Below are positions 10,961 through 20,374 of a stretch of 64,000 nt of DNA, one piece after another. The notes beneath the pieces were generated by a model. The model was not told the DNA's origin. It worked only from the letters and a program-made list of their open reading frames with translations, and made no database searches. Origin of the DNA: Trichomonas vaginalis G3. Taxonomy: Eukaryota; Parabasalia; Trichomonadida; Trichomonadidae. Every line of letters begins with the position of its first letter. Position 1 is the stretch's first letter. Made by a program: the position numbers and the translations under genes. Location: the NCBI RefSeq assembly GCF_026262505.1, contig NC_067204.1, forward strand, positions 3,691,797 to 3,755,796, in the 5' to 3' direction.

Positions 10961-11629
10961 ATGAGAAGACGTTTCACAAGTCAAAAGAACACAAACGCAA
11001 AAGCAGAGATTACGGTTGGTTATAACGTAAATGATGATAAATCACGAATTATTCAAAATGTTAAAGTTAATGTTAGCCCTGAATTAACTCGTGACTTACC
11101 GAAAAAGGAGGAGGAGCAAAATAAAGAAGATGGAGACCCAATCATTTTATCTGAACCCGGTAAAGAACCTGTTGAAATTCCCACTTATCCAACATACCCC
11201 CCACCTCTTTCATCAAACATCGAGAACCCAGGAATCTACGATTCCAGTCGCAATGCGCCATATAAAATAGACATTAATTCTGAATTAATGAAAATTTACC
11301 GTGATATAATAATTAATAATTATGATTCAATAATAAATTTAATTGACCAATCAGGTTTAATTATTTTACCTTATGAATCATTAATTCACATTATCGCCAT
11401 TCTTTGTGATGTTCAAGATTCAGACGTTAAGATTCAATTTTTCATAGATGATGAGGTTTCATGCTGCGGAACAGTTGCAAAAATAAATCCTATAAAGGAT
11501 ATTAGCACAATTAAGATATCAAAGAACGGAACAACAACTGAACTTCATTTAACATATAATGATATTTATAATAAAATAGTTGATGAATATAAAATATCAC
11601 TTGAAAAATTCTTTGTTAAGGCTATTTAA
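10961..11629 (+). CDS. Conserved PTYP-motif element protein
   Basis: 222 residues, whole. It has a basic N-terminus (MRRRFTSQKNTNAKAE), a charged linker, a Pro-rich segment with IPTYPTYPPPL, and a folded C-terminal half (LIILPYESLIHIIAILC, then DVQDSDVKIQF). The product at 49662-50242 of element 2 has the same order: basic start, PTYP, then a helical APHEVLKELLKLL segment. The gene is thus conserved between diverged elements. The basic head and proline linker would suit a protein that joins DNA or membrane to the capsid; this is inference. It ends overlapping the convergent gene 11626-12105 by 4 bp. Confidence 0.65.
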   Translation: MRRRFTSQKNTNAKAEITVGYNVNDDKSRIIQNVKVNVSPELTRDLPKKEEEQNKEDGDPIILSEPGKEPVEIPTYPTYPPPLSSNIENPGIYDSSRNAPYKIDINSELMKIYRDIIINNYDSIINLIDQSGLIILPYESLIHIIAILCDVQDSDVKIQFFIDDEVSCCGTVAKINPIKDISTIKISKNGTTTELHLTYNDIYNKIVDEYKISLEKFFVKAI

Positions 11630-12105
11630 TATTCAAGCATTAACATTATCGAATAATAATCCTTTGAATCATAATCAATAATAATTGACCTTTCACCGGT
11701 TTCTATCGTTTGTTTTATTTCTTTTTGTTCCCCACTATCTGGATCGGTCATTGTAATTGTTTTTGTTATAGTATCAGCTTTATCTTTAACTTCAATCTTT
11801 TTTCCATCGGGATATTTAAACCAAAATTCCAAAAATTCGATATTGTCAATCTGTTCATATTTTAATCTATCAATTACATTTTTAATACCATCTGAAAATC
11901 TTATGAAATGGTCATTATATGGGTTTGATTGAACTAAATTTGAATGAAGTGAAATATAACCCGATGATGAATATGACATTGACTCATATTTTCTGAAAAC
12001 ACTAAAATTTATAACATGAATGAATTTCTTATTCGTTGAATTTATGAATTCTTGAGGTAATCTTATTCTAGTTTTATTTATCACTGGAAAATAACGCTTT
12101 ACCAT
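11626..12105 (-). CDS. Hypothetical beta-rich element protein
   Basis: 159 residues from ATG 12105 (MVKRYFPVINKTRIRLP). The frame extends a little upstream but only to a TTG. It is rich in beta-strand pattern and Tyr/Phe, and its C-terminus (GERSIIIDYDSKDYYSIMLM) overlaps the stop of the PTYP gene. It is divergent from 12125, leaving only 19 bp between the two starts, so the pair must share a very compact promoter. A minor virion protein is plausible from position. I do not recognise a family. Confidence 0.55.
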   Translation of the reverse strand: MVKRYFPVINKTRIRLPQEFINSTNKKFIHVINFSVFRKYESMSYSSSGYISLHSNLVQSNPYNDHFIRFSDGIKNVIDRLKYEQIDNIEFLEFWFKYPDGKKIEVKDKADTITKTITMTDPDSGEQKEIKQTIETGERSIIIDYDSKDYYSIMLMLEY

Positions 12106-12124
12106 ATTTTTAATCGTAATAAAA

Positions 12125-12836
12125 ATGTCAATTATCAATATTATTTCGAATAATAACTGTGAATTAAATTTAACAGTTAGCGGAATTTATAATGTTACTC
12201 TCGTTTCTGTGAGTGGTAAATTTAATCCCATTCTTTTAGACCCTTCAGATTATATATCATTTATTAAAGATGACCATGAAAAAACGTATGATATGTATAT
12301 AAATAATGTGATAACGAAATGGGATATTAACATGATTTTAAGTTATTTAAATGAATCATTTTATCGTATGGTATGAAGAAAATTTTAAATCAAAACCTGA
12401 TAAACTTTTTGAACTTGATGAAATAAATAACCTTATTAAATTTCCGCTGAAAATTAAATTTTGTACTCCTCATCTTCGTTCATTGTTGGGGATATTAAAT
12501 TTTGAAAAAGATGTTGGGGATGTTTTGTATTCTGACACTGGTTCCAATTTCATTTTAATCAAATGTGATAAAGTTAATACCCCAATGAGATTTTCACATC
12601 AAACATTAGACCCTAACTCTTACCCATCAATACAAAACATTTTATCCATCAACTTAAACACATTTTCTTTATCATATCCGTTTCAATTATCCGGGAATTC
12701 ATTTATTCTTCATTCAAAAGATTTATCAAATATTAAATTTAGAATAACTGACCTATTTGATTGTGATTTAGAATTCATGAATGAAATATTATGGCAATTT
12801 CAAATAGAAAAAATAGGTGATGAGATAACAGATTAA
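12125..12836 (+). pseudogene. Minor virion protein candidate (beta-rich), interrupted
   Basis: About 240 codons with one break. The pattern HLRSLLGILNF, then FILIKCDKVNTPMRFS and a long beta-rich tail (FRITDLFDCDLEFMNE) recalls surface or spike-base proteins found beside fibres in large Polinton-like viruses: a membrane-distal LGF segment, a ligand segment and an FRITD-type terminal strand. The next gene is the fibre, 25 bp on. A role as fibre base or penton-associated protein is therefore reasonable but unproven. Confidence in the family is low. Confidence 0.5.
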
Positions 12837-12860
12837 ATATTTATTTTTAAATCATAATAA

Positions 12861-14951
12861 ATGATTAAACAACAGCAACCACAGCAACTTAAGGCACAAA
12901 GCACCCAGGTCCCTCAGACCATTACATACGCCATATATGCATATAATTCAAAGACGGCAGAACAAACGCAAAGGTTGAAATATGGAGATTTGGAGATAGT
13001 ATTGAAAAATGACCATTTCGAATTCGTTTGCAAAGGTGGTGCAGTGATATCAAATATAAAAGAAATTTTATTTATGAATTCTAAAATTAAAGGTATAACG
13101 GATGATATAACATCAATTCCACCAGAAGAACAAAGATATTACGCATTAAATGCATTTCCTAAAGTTTTGAAGATTGGAAGATTTAATTTAAATGAGGAAT
13201 TCATAAAAGGTTTCCTAAATGACATAATGAAGAAAGCAGATAAGGAATATGTTGCTGCTGTGTTAGAGAAGAAAGCAGATAAAACTTATGTTAATGAAAA
13301 AGATAATGAAATTAAAGAAATGGTTGAATGGTATCATGAATGGACATCAAAGATTTTAAAAACTAAAGCCGATACAGGATGGGTTTCAGGATGTTTAGAC
13401 CTTAAAGCGGATAAAACTTATGTTAACGATGAGTTAGAGAAGAAAGCAGATAAGGAATATGTTGCTGCTGTGTTAGAGAAGAAAGCAGATAAAACTTATG
13501 TTAATGAAGAAATAAAACAATCAGAGGTCTATTTTACTCCGCCATTTTTAAATTTTATGAAATCATCAGATAAAACCTTTGATATAGATTCCTTTGAATG
13601 GATATGTTTCGATGGAGTGACCATGTATTTATTTTATACAGATGGAGTGCTTTATTATTTTAAAACAAATGATTTTAAAAACTATGAATCATTTACTCCA
13701 TCTGTTTTGAATCCTGATACACGAAAGCCAATCATTAATCCAATAATTTTATATGTTGAATATAATAACGGTAAATTTATGGGAATGATAACGGTTGAAG
13801 ATGATTTTTGCCCTTGTTATTCATTCGATTATATCCAATGGTTCAAATGTAATTTAAATCAAGATGCTAAATTTAAATATCCAAATAATCCTATTAGATG
13901 TGTTAATAATAAATGGGTACTAATTTATGAAGTCAATCAAATTTTCATTAGTGAGGATGGGATAAATTATTATATGTTTAGTATGATGTCATCAGATTTG
14001 AAAATTGATTATACAAGTAAGTGGTATTACATTAACAACATGTATTTTATCCTACAAAATGATAAAATTTATAGATCATCTTCAATATCACAAGGTCAAT
14101 TTGAACAAATTTTTCAAGCTGATGGAGACATTGAAGCTTTATGTTATGGATCAAATGTTTATGTTCTCGTTTCAGGTGAAATGGTCTATTCATATCCTGT
14201 AAGTTATAACAGACATATTTATTTATCACAGGATTTATCAAATTGGGAATTGGTTTATTCATTCACTCCAAAATTTACTCAAAATTATAGATTTACAAAT
14301 TTATTTTATATTGATGGGTATTTCATTGCTTTAGGATGTGGTGATTTAGTAAATATCAGTAGTGATGGAAGAAACTGGTCTGAAATCACAAAATTTCAAG
14401 ATGTTAGAAAAGCAATTTTCAAAAATAATACGTTAATATTGATAACAAGACCAGTTTTAAATACTCACCCAAATTCAATATTATATAATAAATTCAATAT
14501 TCATAATGGATTAAATACAATTCTTGAGATGATTTACCCCATTGGTTCTATTTATACGTCAATGAACTCAACAAATCCTTCAGAAGTTTTAGGTTTCGGT
14601 ATGTGGGAACAGATTGTAGATAAATTCCTCTATTGTGCGAACTCTTCAAAGCAAACAGGAGGTTCGAAGAAAATTACTGAAGCAAACCTTCCACCGCACA
14701 CTCATACAGGAACTACAAACTTTTCTGGTGACCATAGTCACTCATTAAGAGACCATCCATTATACAACTCAGAATATTATGCTGGCAATGACGTTTTATC
14801 TCCAGATTATAACCATTCAGCAAAAAAGACTTTTCGACCAACTGAACCAGGAGGAAATCATTCACATACTTTCACAACAAATCCAACAGGCTTGGGTAAA
14901 GATTATATGCCACCATTTATGACTGTATTCGCATGGTACCGCATTTATTGA
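12861..14951 (+). CDS. Long fibre: coiled-coil stalk, beta-propeller-like region, phage-type collar knob
   Basis: 696 residues, whole. The start is Gln-rich. At about 120-215 there are repeats of KADKEYV/KADKTYV, a pattern common in phage fibre stalks. From about 220 to 550 there are blade-like repeats with Ser-Asp-Gly/Asn-Trp turns (ISEDGINYY, LSQDLSNWELVY, ISSDGRNWSEI), typical of BNR/sialidase-type propellers. Residues 557-696 match the phage tail-collar/microcystin-dependent-protein knob: YPIGSIYTS, GMWEQIVDKFLYC, ANLPPHTHTG, HSHTF and DYMPPFMTVFAWYRIY. The HxH motifs may bind metal at the tip. It most likely forms the receptor-binding spike of the particle. It closes the virion block. 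Confidence 0.85.
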   Translation: MIKQQQPQQLKAQSTQVPQTITYAIYAYNSKTAEQTQRLKYGDLEIVLKNDHFEFVCKGGAVISNIKEILFMNSKIKGITDDITSIPPEEQRYYALNAFPKVLKIGRFNLNEEFIKGFLNDIMKKADKEYVAAVLEKKADKTYVNEKDNEIKEMVEWYHEWTSKILKTKADTGWVSGCLDLKADKTYVNDELEKKADKEYVAAVLEKKADKTYVNEEIKQSEVYFTPPFLNFMKSSDKTFDIDSFEWICFDGVTMYLFYTDGVLYYFKTNDFKNYESFTPSVLNPDTRKPIINPIILYVEYNNGKFMGMITVEDDFCPCYSFDYIQWFKCNLNQDAKFKYPNNPIRCVNNKWVLIYEVNQIFISEDGINYYMFSMMSSDLKIDYTSKWYYINNMYFILQNDKIYRSSSISQGQFEQIFQADGDIEALCYGSNVYVLVSGEMVYSYPVSYNRHIYLSQDLSNWELVYSFTPKFTQNYRFTNLFYIDGYFIALGCGDLVNISSDGRNWSEITKFQDVRKAIFKNNTLILITRPVLNTHPNSILYNKFNIHNGLNTILEMIYPIGSIYTSMNSTNPSEVLGFGMWEQIVDKFLYCANSSKQTGGSKKITEANLPPHTHTGTTNFSGDHSHSLRDHPLYNSEYYAGNDVLSPDYNHSAKKTFRPTEPGGNHSHTFTTNPTGLGKDYMPPFMTVFAWYRIY

Positions 14952-15840
14952 ATGTGCTTGAGCCTACTTTGCAGGCTTACCGCGTTCATTGAATGAACTA
15001 AATATATTTTATGTTTGTAATTAATTAGGTAATGAAGTAATGAATGAACTGCAGAAATAAATGTTTACGTTAATGTTTACAGGTTATTCAATAATGACTT
15101 ATTTTTGAAGAACTGAAGGTGCTACCATGTTACCATGTGCTACCAGGTCATTTAACTTCTCTGAAAAAGTGTGACAACATGACATTTTGACAACAACACA
15201 GGAGGAAGGCAGTTATGAATTATTTTTGAAGAACTGAAGGTGCTACCATGTTACCAGGTCATTTAACTCATGACATTTTGACAACAACACAGGTTATTCA
15301 ATAATGACTTATTTTTGAAGAACTGAAGGTGCTACCATGTTACCATGTGCTACCAGGTCATTTAACTTTCCTGAAAAAGTGTGACAACATGACATTTTGA
15401 CAACAACACAGGAGGAAGGCAGTTATGAATTATTTTTGAAGAACTGAAGGTGCTACCATGTTACCAGGTCATTTAAACTCATGACATTTTGACACAAACA
15501 GGTTATTCAATAATGACTTATTTTTGAAGAACTGAAGGTGCTACCATGTTACCATGTGCTACCAGGTCATTTAACTTCTCTGAAAAAGTGTGACAACATG
15601 ACATTTTGACAACAACACAGGAGGAAGGCAGTTTATGAATTATTTTTGAAGAACTGAAGGTGCTCCATGTTACCAGGTCATTTAACTCATGACATTTTGA
15701 CAACAACACAGGAGGATTAATGCAAAAATAAATTCAAATCATACTTTATAAAGCTTCATTTACAGGTATTTCATCGTCAGTAAATGAATCCTCATTATCG
15801 TTTGGTTCAACCTGTTTATATAATCCTTTCATTTCTTCTT
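14952..15840. other. Non-coding convergence zone between virion and replication halves
   Basis: No gene is seen. The 3' end of the fibre (+) and the 3' end of the primase-helicase (-) face each other here. The zone is mostly the 121-bp-type tandem array at 15085-15715. It could serve as a transcription barrier or replication site. Confidence 0.6.
15085..15715 (+). repeat. 121-bp-type tandem array, forward orientation
   Basis: Long and short units alternate: successive copies of GAACTGAAGGTGCTACCATG are spaced 121, 89, 121, 88 and 122 bp. Short units lack the segment around TCTCTGAAAAAGTGTGACAA. The array is the reverse complement of 18118-18865, so the two arrays form a large inverted repeat around the primase-helicase. 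Confidence 0.9.
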
Positions 15841-18049
15841 TCAAAACATAAACCATGTTTGTTTACCGTCTATTCTTCTATGTTTCCTATCACATTTATC
15901 CTTAATACTCATTTGAAAGTTTTTGTCTTTCATGTCTGATGGTTTGCAGAATAGAGCATTTTCACACGTCATACCTGCACACAATTCATCATAATGTGTA
16001 TTTATCCATACATCTAAAGGATTTGTTGATAACTCGATTAAATCTTGTTTGGCTTCAGTCATCGGTATGATTCGTACATTAAATGATGAAAGGTCATATT
16101 GCATAAAATACGTCAGTAAATTATCATAAAATTCCTTAGTGCATGAATCCATTAAATTCTTGAAGTAATCAAATTGACCTTTGAATTTACCATTAACCCT
16201 TAAAACTACGTATCTTCTGTCTCCAACTTCAATTTTGACAGGGTAGACGTTGTTAGTTACGAAAATGAAGTTTGCAACGTTCTGAGCAGTTCTTCTGGGT
16301 TGATTCTTTTCATTAATTCTAATCTCATTATCCGTAATAATTGATTTCAAAGCGTTGAAGTTTGCGAGTCTATCTTCACCAACATTCTTGAGTTCATTAA
16401 GTACAAGAAACATTTTATTTTCAACAACCGAATTGAAATTACCGTTAGCTCACTTATTTCAGTAATGTTTTTACATGAATAACCAGCGAGGAGTTCAGAA
16501 ATAATGTCTGTAAATCTGTTTTTACCTGTTCCTGAAGTCCTTTCAAAATAATTGCTGTTTCATTCTTGATTCCGGGATGTTGAATCATTGATGCAATCCA
16601 GCCGAGAAGGTATTTATACACTTCATCGTTATTATCACAAATGGCTTCTTTAATGAAATTCATAAACATCTCAATTTTTGAGTAATCTGGTTTTCGAGAA
16701 TGTTGTATTTATAACCTGAAACGTTGAGAAAACATCTGGGGAATCAGATTTAAAGCAAACACCCTTAACGGTTAATGAAGACAATTGATTTAGTAGTACA
16801 TCCCATGCTGTTATGGTTTTACCTTCTTCTTTAAATAATTTAATCATTTTGAGTGACTCTTTCATGTTTGATTGAAGAACGAATGATATTTGATTCATTT
16901 TGTCGTGGATATTATAGTCTTTTGAATGAAATATTTATTTCCACAATCTACAAAACGGATTACACGTGATAAATCCTCAATTACTTCAGAACTGTTTTTA
17001 TACTGATGATTTTCAGCCTTGCGTCTAATATCTGTTATCAAAACGAGTCATCAAGTTTTATATCAAATGTTATTTTTGGCTTACGTAATAAAGGTAAAAC
17101 GTATTCATCATAATATTCCTTTTGTATAGTTTTAGAATCTTCACTAAAACAAATGGAGAAGTCATTAAATGTGCATATCTACTACGTGCTTTTTCAAAAT
17201 TACTTTTTGCATTTTCTGTTAAATTGCAGAAGTTATAAACGTTATCGTAGGCTTCATTAATTAAATGATCCGGTAACGAATTAATTGCTTGAAACAGTGT
17301 GAACAATGTTATTTCTTTTTCTAAATTCATGTTTCCACCATCATTATGTACTTCAAAATCACAGATGCCATCAACTATGCTTGAGCTAGTTTATCGTCAA
17401 TGTTTACATCTTTGTTTTCATTCATTATACTCTTTATTTCTTCATTCTTCTGTTCAACTCTTACCTTAATATTCAAATCATTTAATATATCGTTTACTGT
17501 TCTAGTTAATGTTGAATCATAACTTCCACGAATGAATGAGTATGTTTTGATTGGTTCTGTTGCATTCTTGCGAACTCTTGAATCAGCCATAACCACTAAT
17601 GAACGCTTTGAATCATCCATAGAAGTCATTATGTCAATATCATAATCATTGCAGGAATAACATTTAATCATTCTGTTCGAAACTGCATAGAAGAAATTAG
17701 TGTTGCAATAAATGTGAAGACCTCCTGAAGCGGTTTTAACAATAACATCTTTATCCGAAAGTTTTGATAAAATGTCTTTTCTAACTGTTTCTTTAAGTTC
17801 ATCATTGTATGATTTATTGATATCAACATCTATAATCGTTAAATTTGAAATTTTATTTGCTAATAAAGCTGTACCAGTTTTCCTTCCTCTTCCTCCATCG
17901 TATTTGAGGTAGTTATGTAAATCAATCCTGTTTTCACCAATTCTTTCGTTGAGGGTTTTAGTTTCTGCCACAACTAATTCCTCAGCTAATGAATCAATAA
18001 CTTTTTCATCAGAAACGATATAGTTGCTGTTGTTGTTTGTTGCTGTCAT
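15841..18049 (-). pseudogene. Prim-pol / SF3 helicase (D5-like replication protein), broken
   Basis: The 5' end (from ATG 18049, in ATAAATG context) encodes an archaeo-eukaryotic primase-type domain with LTIIDVDIN and VKTASGGLHIYC, the expected acidic-pair and GGxHxY motifs. Downstream segments match the D5-type linker (TAWDVLLNQLSSL, comparable to element 2) and the C-terminal SF3 helicase part (AQNVANFIFVTNNV, VGDRRYVVLRV). The protein would prime and unwind element DNA. The gene has several breaks, about four or five. It is framed by the two 121-bp arrays. Element 2 has the helicase part only. Confidence 0.8.
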
Positions 18050-18117
18050 TTATATAGGAATAAAAAAAGAAAAATAATTTTAAAACTAACTTTATTTTTG
18101 GACTGCATCATATTTTC

Positions 18118-18865
18118 GTAAATGTTGTCAAAATGTCATGTTGTCACACTTTTTCAGAGAAGTTAAATGACCTGGTAGCACATGGTAACATGGTAGCACC
18201 TTCAGTTCTTCAAAAATAATTCATAACTGCCTTCCTCCTGTGTTGTTGTCAAAATGTCATGTTGTCACACTTTTTCAGAGAAGTTAAATGACCTGGTAGC
18301 ACATGGTAACATGGTAGCACCTTCAGTTCTTCAAAAATAATTCATAACTGCCTTCCTCCTGTGTTGTTGTCAAAATGTCATGTTGTCACACTTTTTCAGA
18401 GAAGTTAAATGACCTGGTAGCACATGGTAACATGGTAGCACCTTCAGTTCTTCAAAAATAATTCATAACTGCCTTCCTCCTGTGTTGTTGTCAAAATGTC
18501 ATGTTGTCACACTTTTTCAGAGAAGTTAAATGACCTGGTAGCACATGGTAACATGGTAGCACCTTCAGTTCTTCAAAAATAATTCATAACTGCCTTCCTC
18601 CTGTGTTGTTGTCAAAATGTCATGTTGTCACACTTTTTCAGAGAAGTTAAATGACCTGGTAGCACATGGTAACATGGTAGCACCTTCAGTTCTTCAAAAA
18701 TAATTCATAACTGCCTTCCTCCTGTGTTGTTGTCAAAATGTCATGTTGTCACACTTTTTCAGAGAAGTTAAATGACCTGGTAGCACATGGTAACATGGTA
18801 GCACCTTCAGTTCTTCAAAAATAATTCATAACTGCCTTCCTCCTGTGTTGTTGTCAAAATGTCAT
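18118..18865 (-). repeat. Six-copy perfect 121-bp tandem array, inverted
   Basis: About six head-to-tail units spaced exactly 121 bp (TGTTGTTGTCAAAATGTCAT recurs at 18241, 18362, 18483, 18604, 18725 and 18846). They look identical to each other by eye. The lack of divergence means very recent expansion or homogenisation. The array lies upstream of the primase gene. Confidence 0.95.
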
Positions 18866-18879
18866 GAGGTTAGAAATGA

Positions 18880-18893
18880 GGTTAGATCTAACC
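18880..18893. promoter_or_regulatory. Palindromic operator candidate GGTTAGATCTAACC (element 1)
   Basis: A perfect 14-bp palindrome just beyond the 3' end of the KilA-N gene. Element 2 has the same palindrome at 41728, 41881 and 44008 and a variant (GGTGAGATCTCACC) at 40899, always beside KilA-N family genes. Confidence 0.6.
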
Positions 18894-18982
18894 ATCTACC
18901 CTAAAAATTATTTTTGGTGAATTCAATAAAAATAAATGGTTCATTTACTCACAATATTTTTGTACAAAACAACCCCAAGCTT

Positions 18983-19609
18983 TTACTTCTTTTCTGCAGC
19001 TTCTAATGCTATCTTAGCGAGTTCATATTCTCTAAATTCTCTCTTTAAATTTTCTTGTTCCCATTGGTCTAGTTCGTATGGAGAATCTCTATAACCATAA
19101 CATAACTCACGTTCATGTTCTAATTGTTTTTCGCACATTTTTCCAACTTCTTCTTCAAACAAAGGTTTAGCATTCTCTACTGTATCTTCAAGTTCTTCTT
19201 CATCTAATTTCTCATGAACTTTCTTGTCTATGGAGTCCATAATATCTTTGACATAAAATGCATACTTTACAGAGCACCATTCAGCAACAAAATGAACGAG
19301 GTCAGGATGTATGTAAATACCTTTGAATTCATTTATAACACCCTTAGTAAGCTCATAAAATGCTTGTTTTGAGGTCGAGCCACTTTTGGCTCCACCGTAT
19401 TCGTTCATCCAAAACTCAAGAATTTCCTGTATTTTAGCACTATTGAGAAATCTGTTTAAATGGTTTAACTTTCCTGCTTCTCTTGCCATCTTTGTTGCAT
19501 TAATGTAACCATCCTTGTCTCTACGTAAGACTTCAATACCGTTATAAGTGCCTTTTGTGAATGTTTCGCCATTAGATTTGTTAGTGAATGTTTTTGCTTC
19601 GACTGACAT
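18983..19609 (-). CDS. KilA-N DNA-binding protein
   Basis: 208 residues from ATG 19609 (MSVEAKTFTNKSNGE); the frame upstream has only TTG. The KilA-N core spans about residues 12-130, with GYINATKMA at 34-42, LNRFLNSAKIQEILEF, and GIYIHPDLVHFVAEWCS at 97-113. A charged helical tail follows (HEKLDEEELEDTVENAK, EREFREYELAK). KilA-N proteins of large DNA viruses bind DNA and act in regulation. The 41011-41676 product of element 2 is over 90% identical by eye, and flanking DNA is shared too. The leader contains a start-stop pair (ATGTAA) just before the ATG and an AAATAAAGTTAGTTTTATTT-like box. Confidence 0.9.
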   Translation of the reverse strand: MSVEAKTFTNKSNGETFTKGTYNGIEVLRRDKDGYINATKMAREAGKLNHLNRFLNSAKIQEILEFWMNEYGGAKSGSTSKQAFYELTKGVINEFKGIYIHPDLVHFVAEWCSVKYAFYVKDIMDSIDKKVHEKLDEEELEDTVENAKPLFEEEVGKMCEKQLEHERELCYGYRDSPYELDQWEQENLKREFREYELAKIALEAAEKK

Positions 19610-19647
19610 TTCTGTTCTTACATACAAAATAAAAAAATAAAAATAAT

Positions 19648-19667
19648 TTTAAAACTAACTTTATTTT
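19648..19667 (-). promoter_or_regulatory. AAATAAAGTTAGTTTTA box upstream of KilA-N gene
   Basis: On the minus strand this reads as a near palindrome of AAATAAA and TTTATTT arms around GTTAGT. It sits about 40 bp before the KilA-N start. Copies precede the prim-pol gene (about 18079-18098) and three KilA-N family genes of element 2. A core promoter role is likely. Confidence 0.5.
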
Positions 19668-19711
19668 TGGGTCATTTACACTCATTCCGATGAAGTCATG
19701 ACAAATCATTT

Positions 19712-19860
19712 CCTGTGTTGTTGTCAAAATGTCATATTGTCACACTTTTTCAGAGAAGTTAAATGACCTGGTAGCACATGGTAACATGGTAGCACCTTCA
19801 GTTCTTCAAAAATAAGTCATTATTGAATAACCTGTGTTGTTGTCAAAATGTCATGTTGTC
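19712..19860 (-). repeat. Single outlying 121-bp-type repeat copy
   Basis: One unit plus edges of the same sequence as the 18118-18865 array, ending in the TCATTATTGAATAACC variant seen in the forward array. It lies upstream of the KilA-N gene, so each of the two - strand genes has copies before it. Confidence 0.85.
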
Positions 19861-19905
19861 ACAAACTTTAGAACGGCATAATTTAAATTTTTATTTTTAT
19901 CATAA

Positions 19906-20070
19906 ATGGATACCCCACAAGCTCAAAATTTACCACGAATCATAACAAGGGAGGAAATGATAAAAATGATGCAAGAACATGTTAAAAATAACAAACCACT
20001 AAAATTGAGAAAATGTGGTTATGCAGTAATGATGGAAAGAGAGATGTTGTCAAAGAGGAATAAAAATTAA
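19906..20070 (+). CDS. Small hypothetical protein, 54 residues
   Basis: The frame reads MDTPQAQNLPRIITREEMIK and ends MEREMLSKRNKN. It begins at ATAAATG after TTTTTATTTTTA, the start context shared by most element 1 genes, which is the main reason to accept such a short gene. It is the only + strand gene in the right half and overlaps the convergent 20067 gene by 4 bp. It is Lys/Met-rich and probably helical. No family is recognised. Confidence 0.5.
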   Translation: MDTPQAQNLPRIITREEMIKMMQEHVKNNKPLKLRKCGYAVMMEREMLSKRNKN

Positions 20071-20354
20071 ATTTGGATTGAGTTTAAAAATTCATCTTTA
20101 TTAAATTCATCTCTTCCAATCAATTTATTTATTCTATTAAATTCTTTTATTTTTGCTTCACTCAGTTTAAGGATTGAACGGTAAGTTTCTAATTTTTCGA
20201 TTATTTCTTTATCGTTTTCAGTTCCATTAGTTTTATGGGCATCAACCCCACCGCATTGTGGCTTCTTTTTGTAATAGCATATTTTTGATTTAATTCTGTT
20301 TAGTTTCTTTTTATATTCATCGTCTGGACTCTTGGCTGCTTCGTTGTCACTCAT
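20067..20354 (-). CDS. Small charged hypothetical protein, 95 residues
   Basis: It starts at ATG 20354 (MSDNEAAKSPDDEYKKKL). It has a basic helix (RIKSKICYYKKKPQCGG), then a long charged helix (IIEKLETYRSILKLSEAKIK). It lies immediately upstream of (5' to) no other - gene until the KilA-N leader and follows the integrase with 20 bp spacing. DNA binding is possible from charge only. Confidence 0.55.
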   Translation of the reverse strand: MSDNEAAKSPDDEYKKKLNRIKSKICYYKKKPQCGGVDAHKTNGTENDKEIIEKLETYRSILKLSEAKIKEFNRINKLIGRDEFNKDEFLNSIQI

Positions 20355-20374
20355 TTCTTACGAAATAAAAAAAA

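Noticed and set aside
15085-18865. Possible CRISPR arrays (regular repeats)
   Set aside because: The 121-bp units are head to tail without variable spacers and lie in a eukaryotic mobile element.
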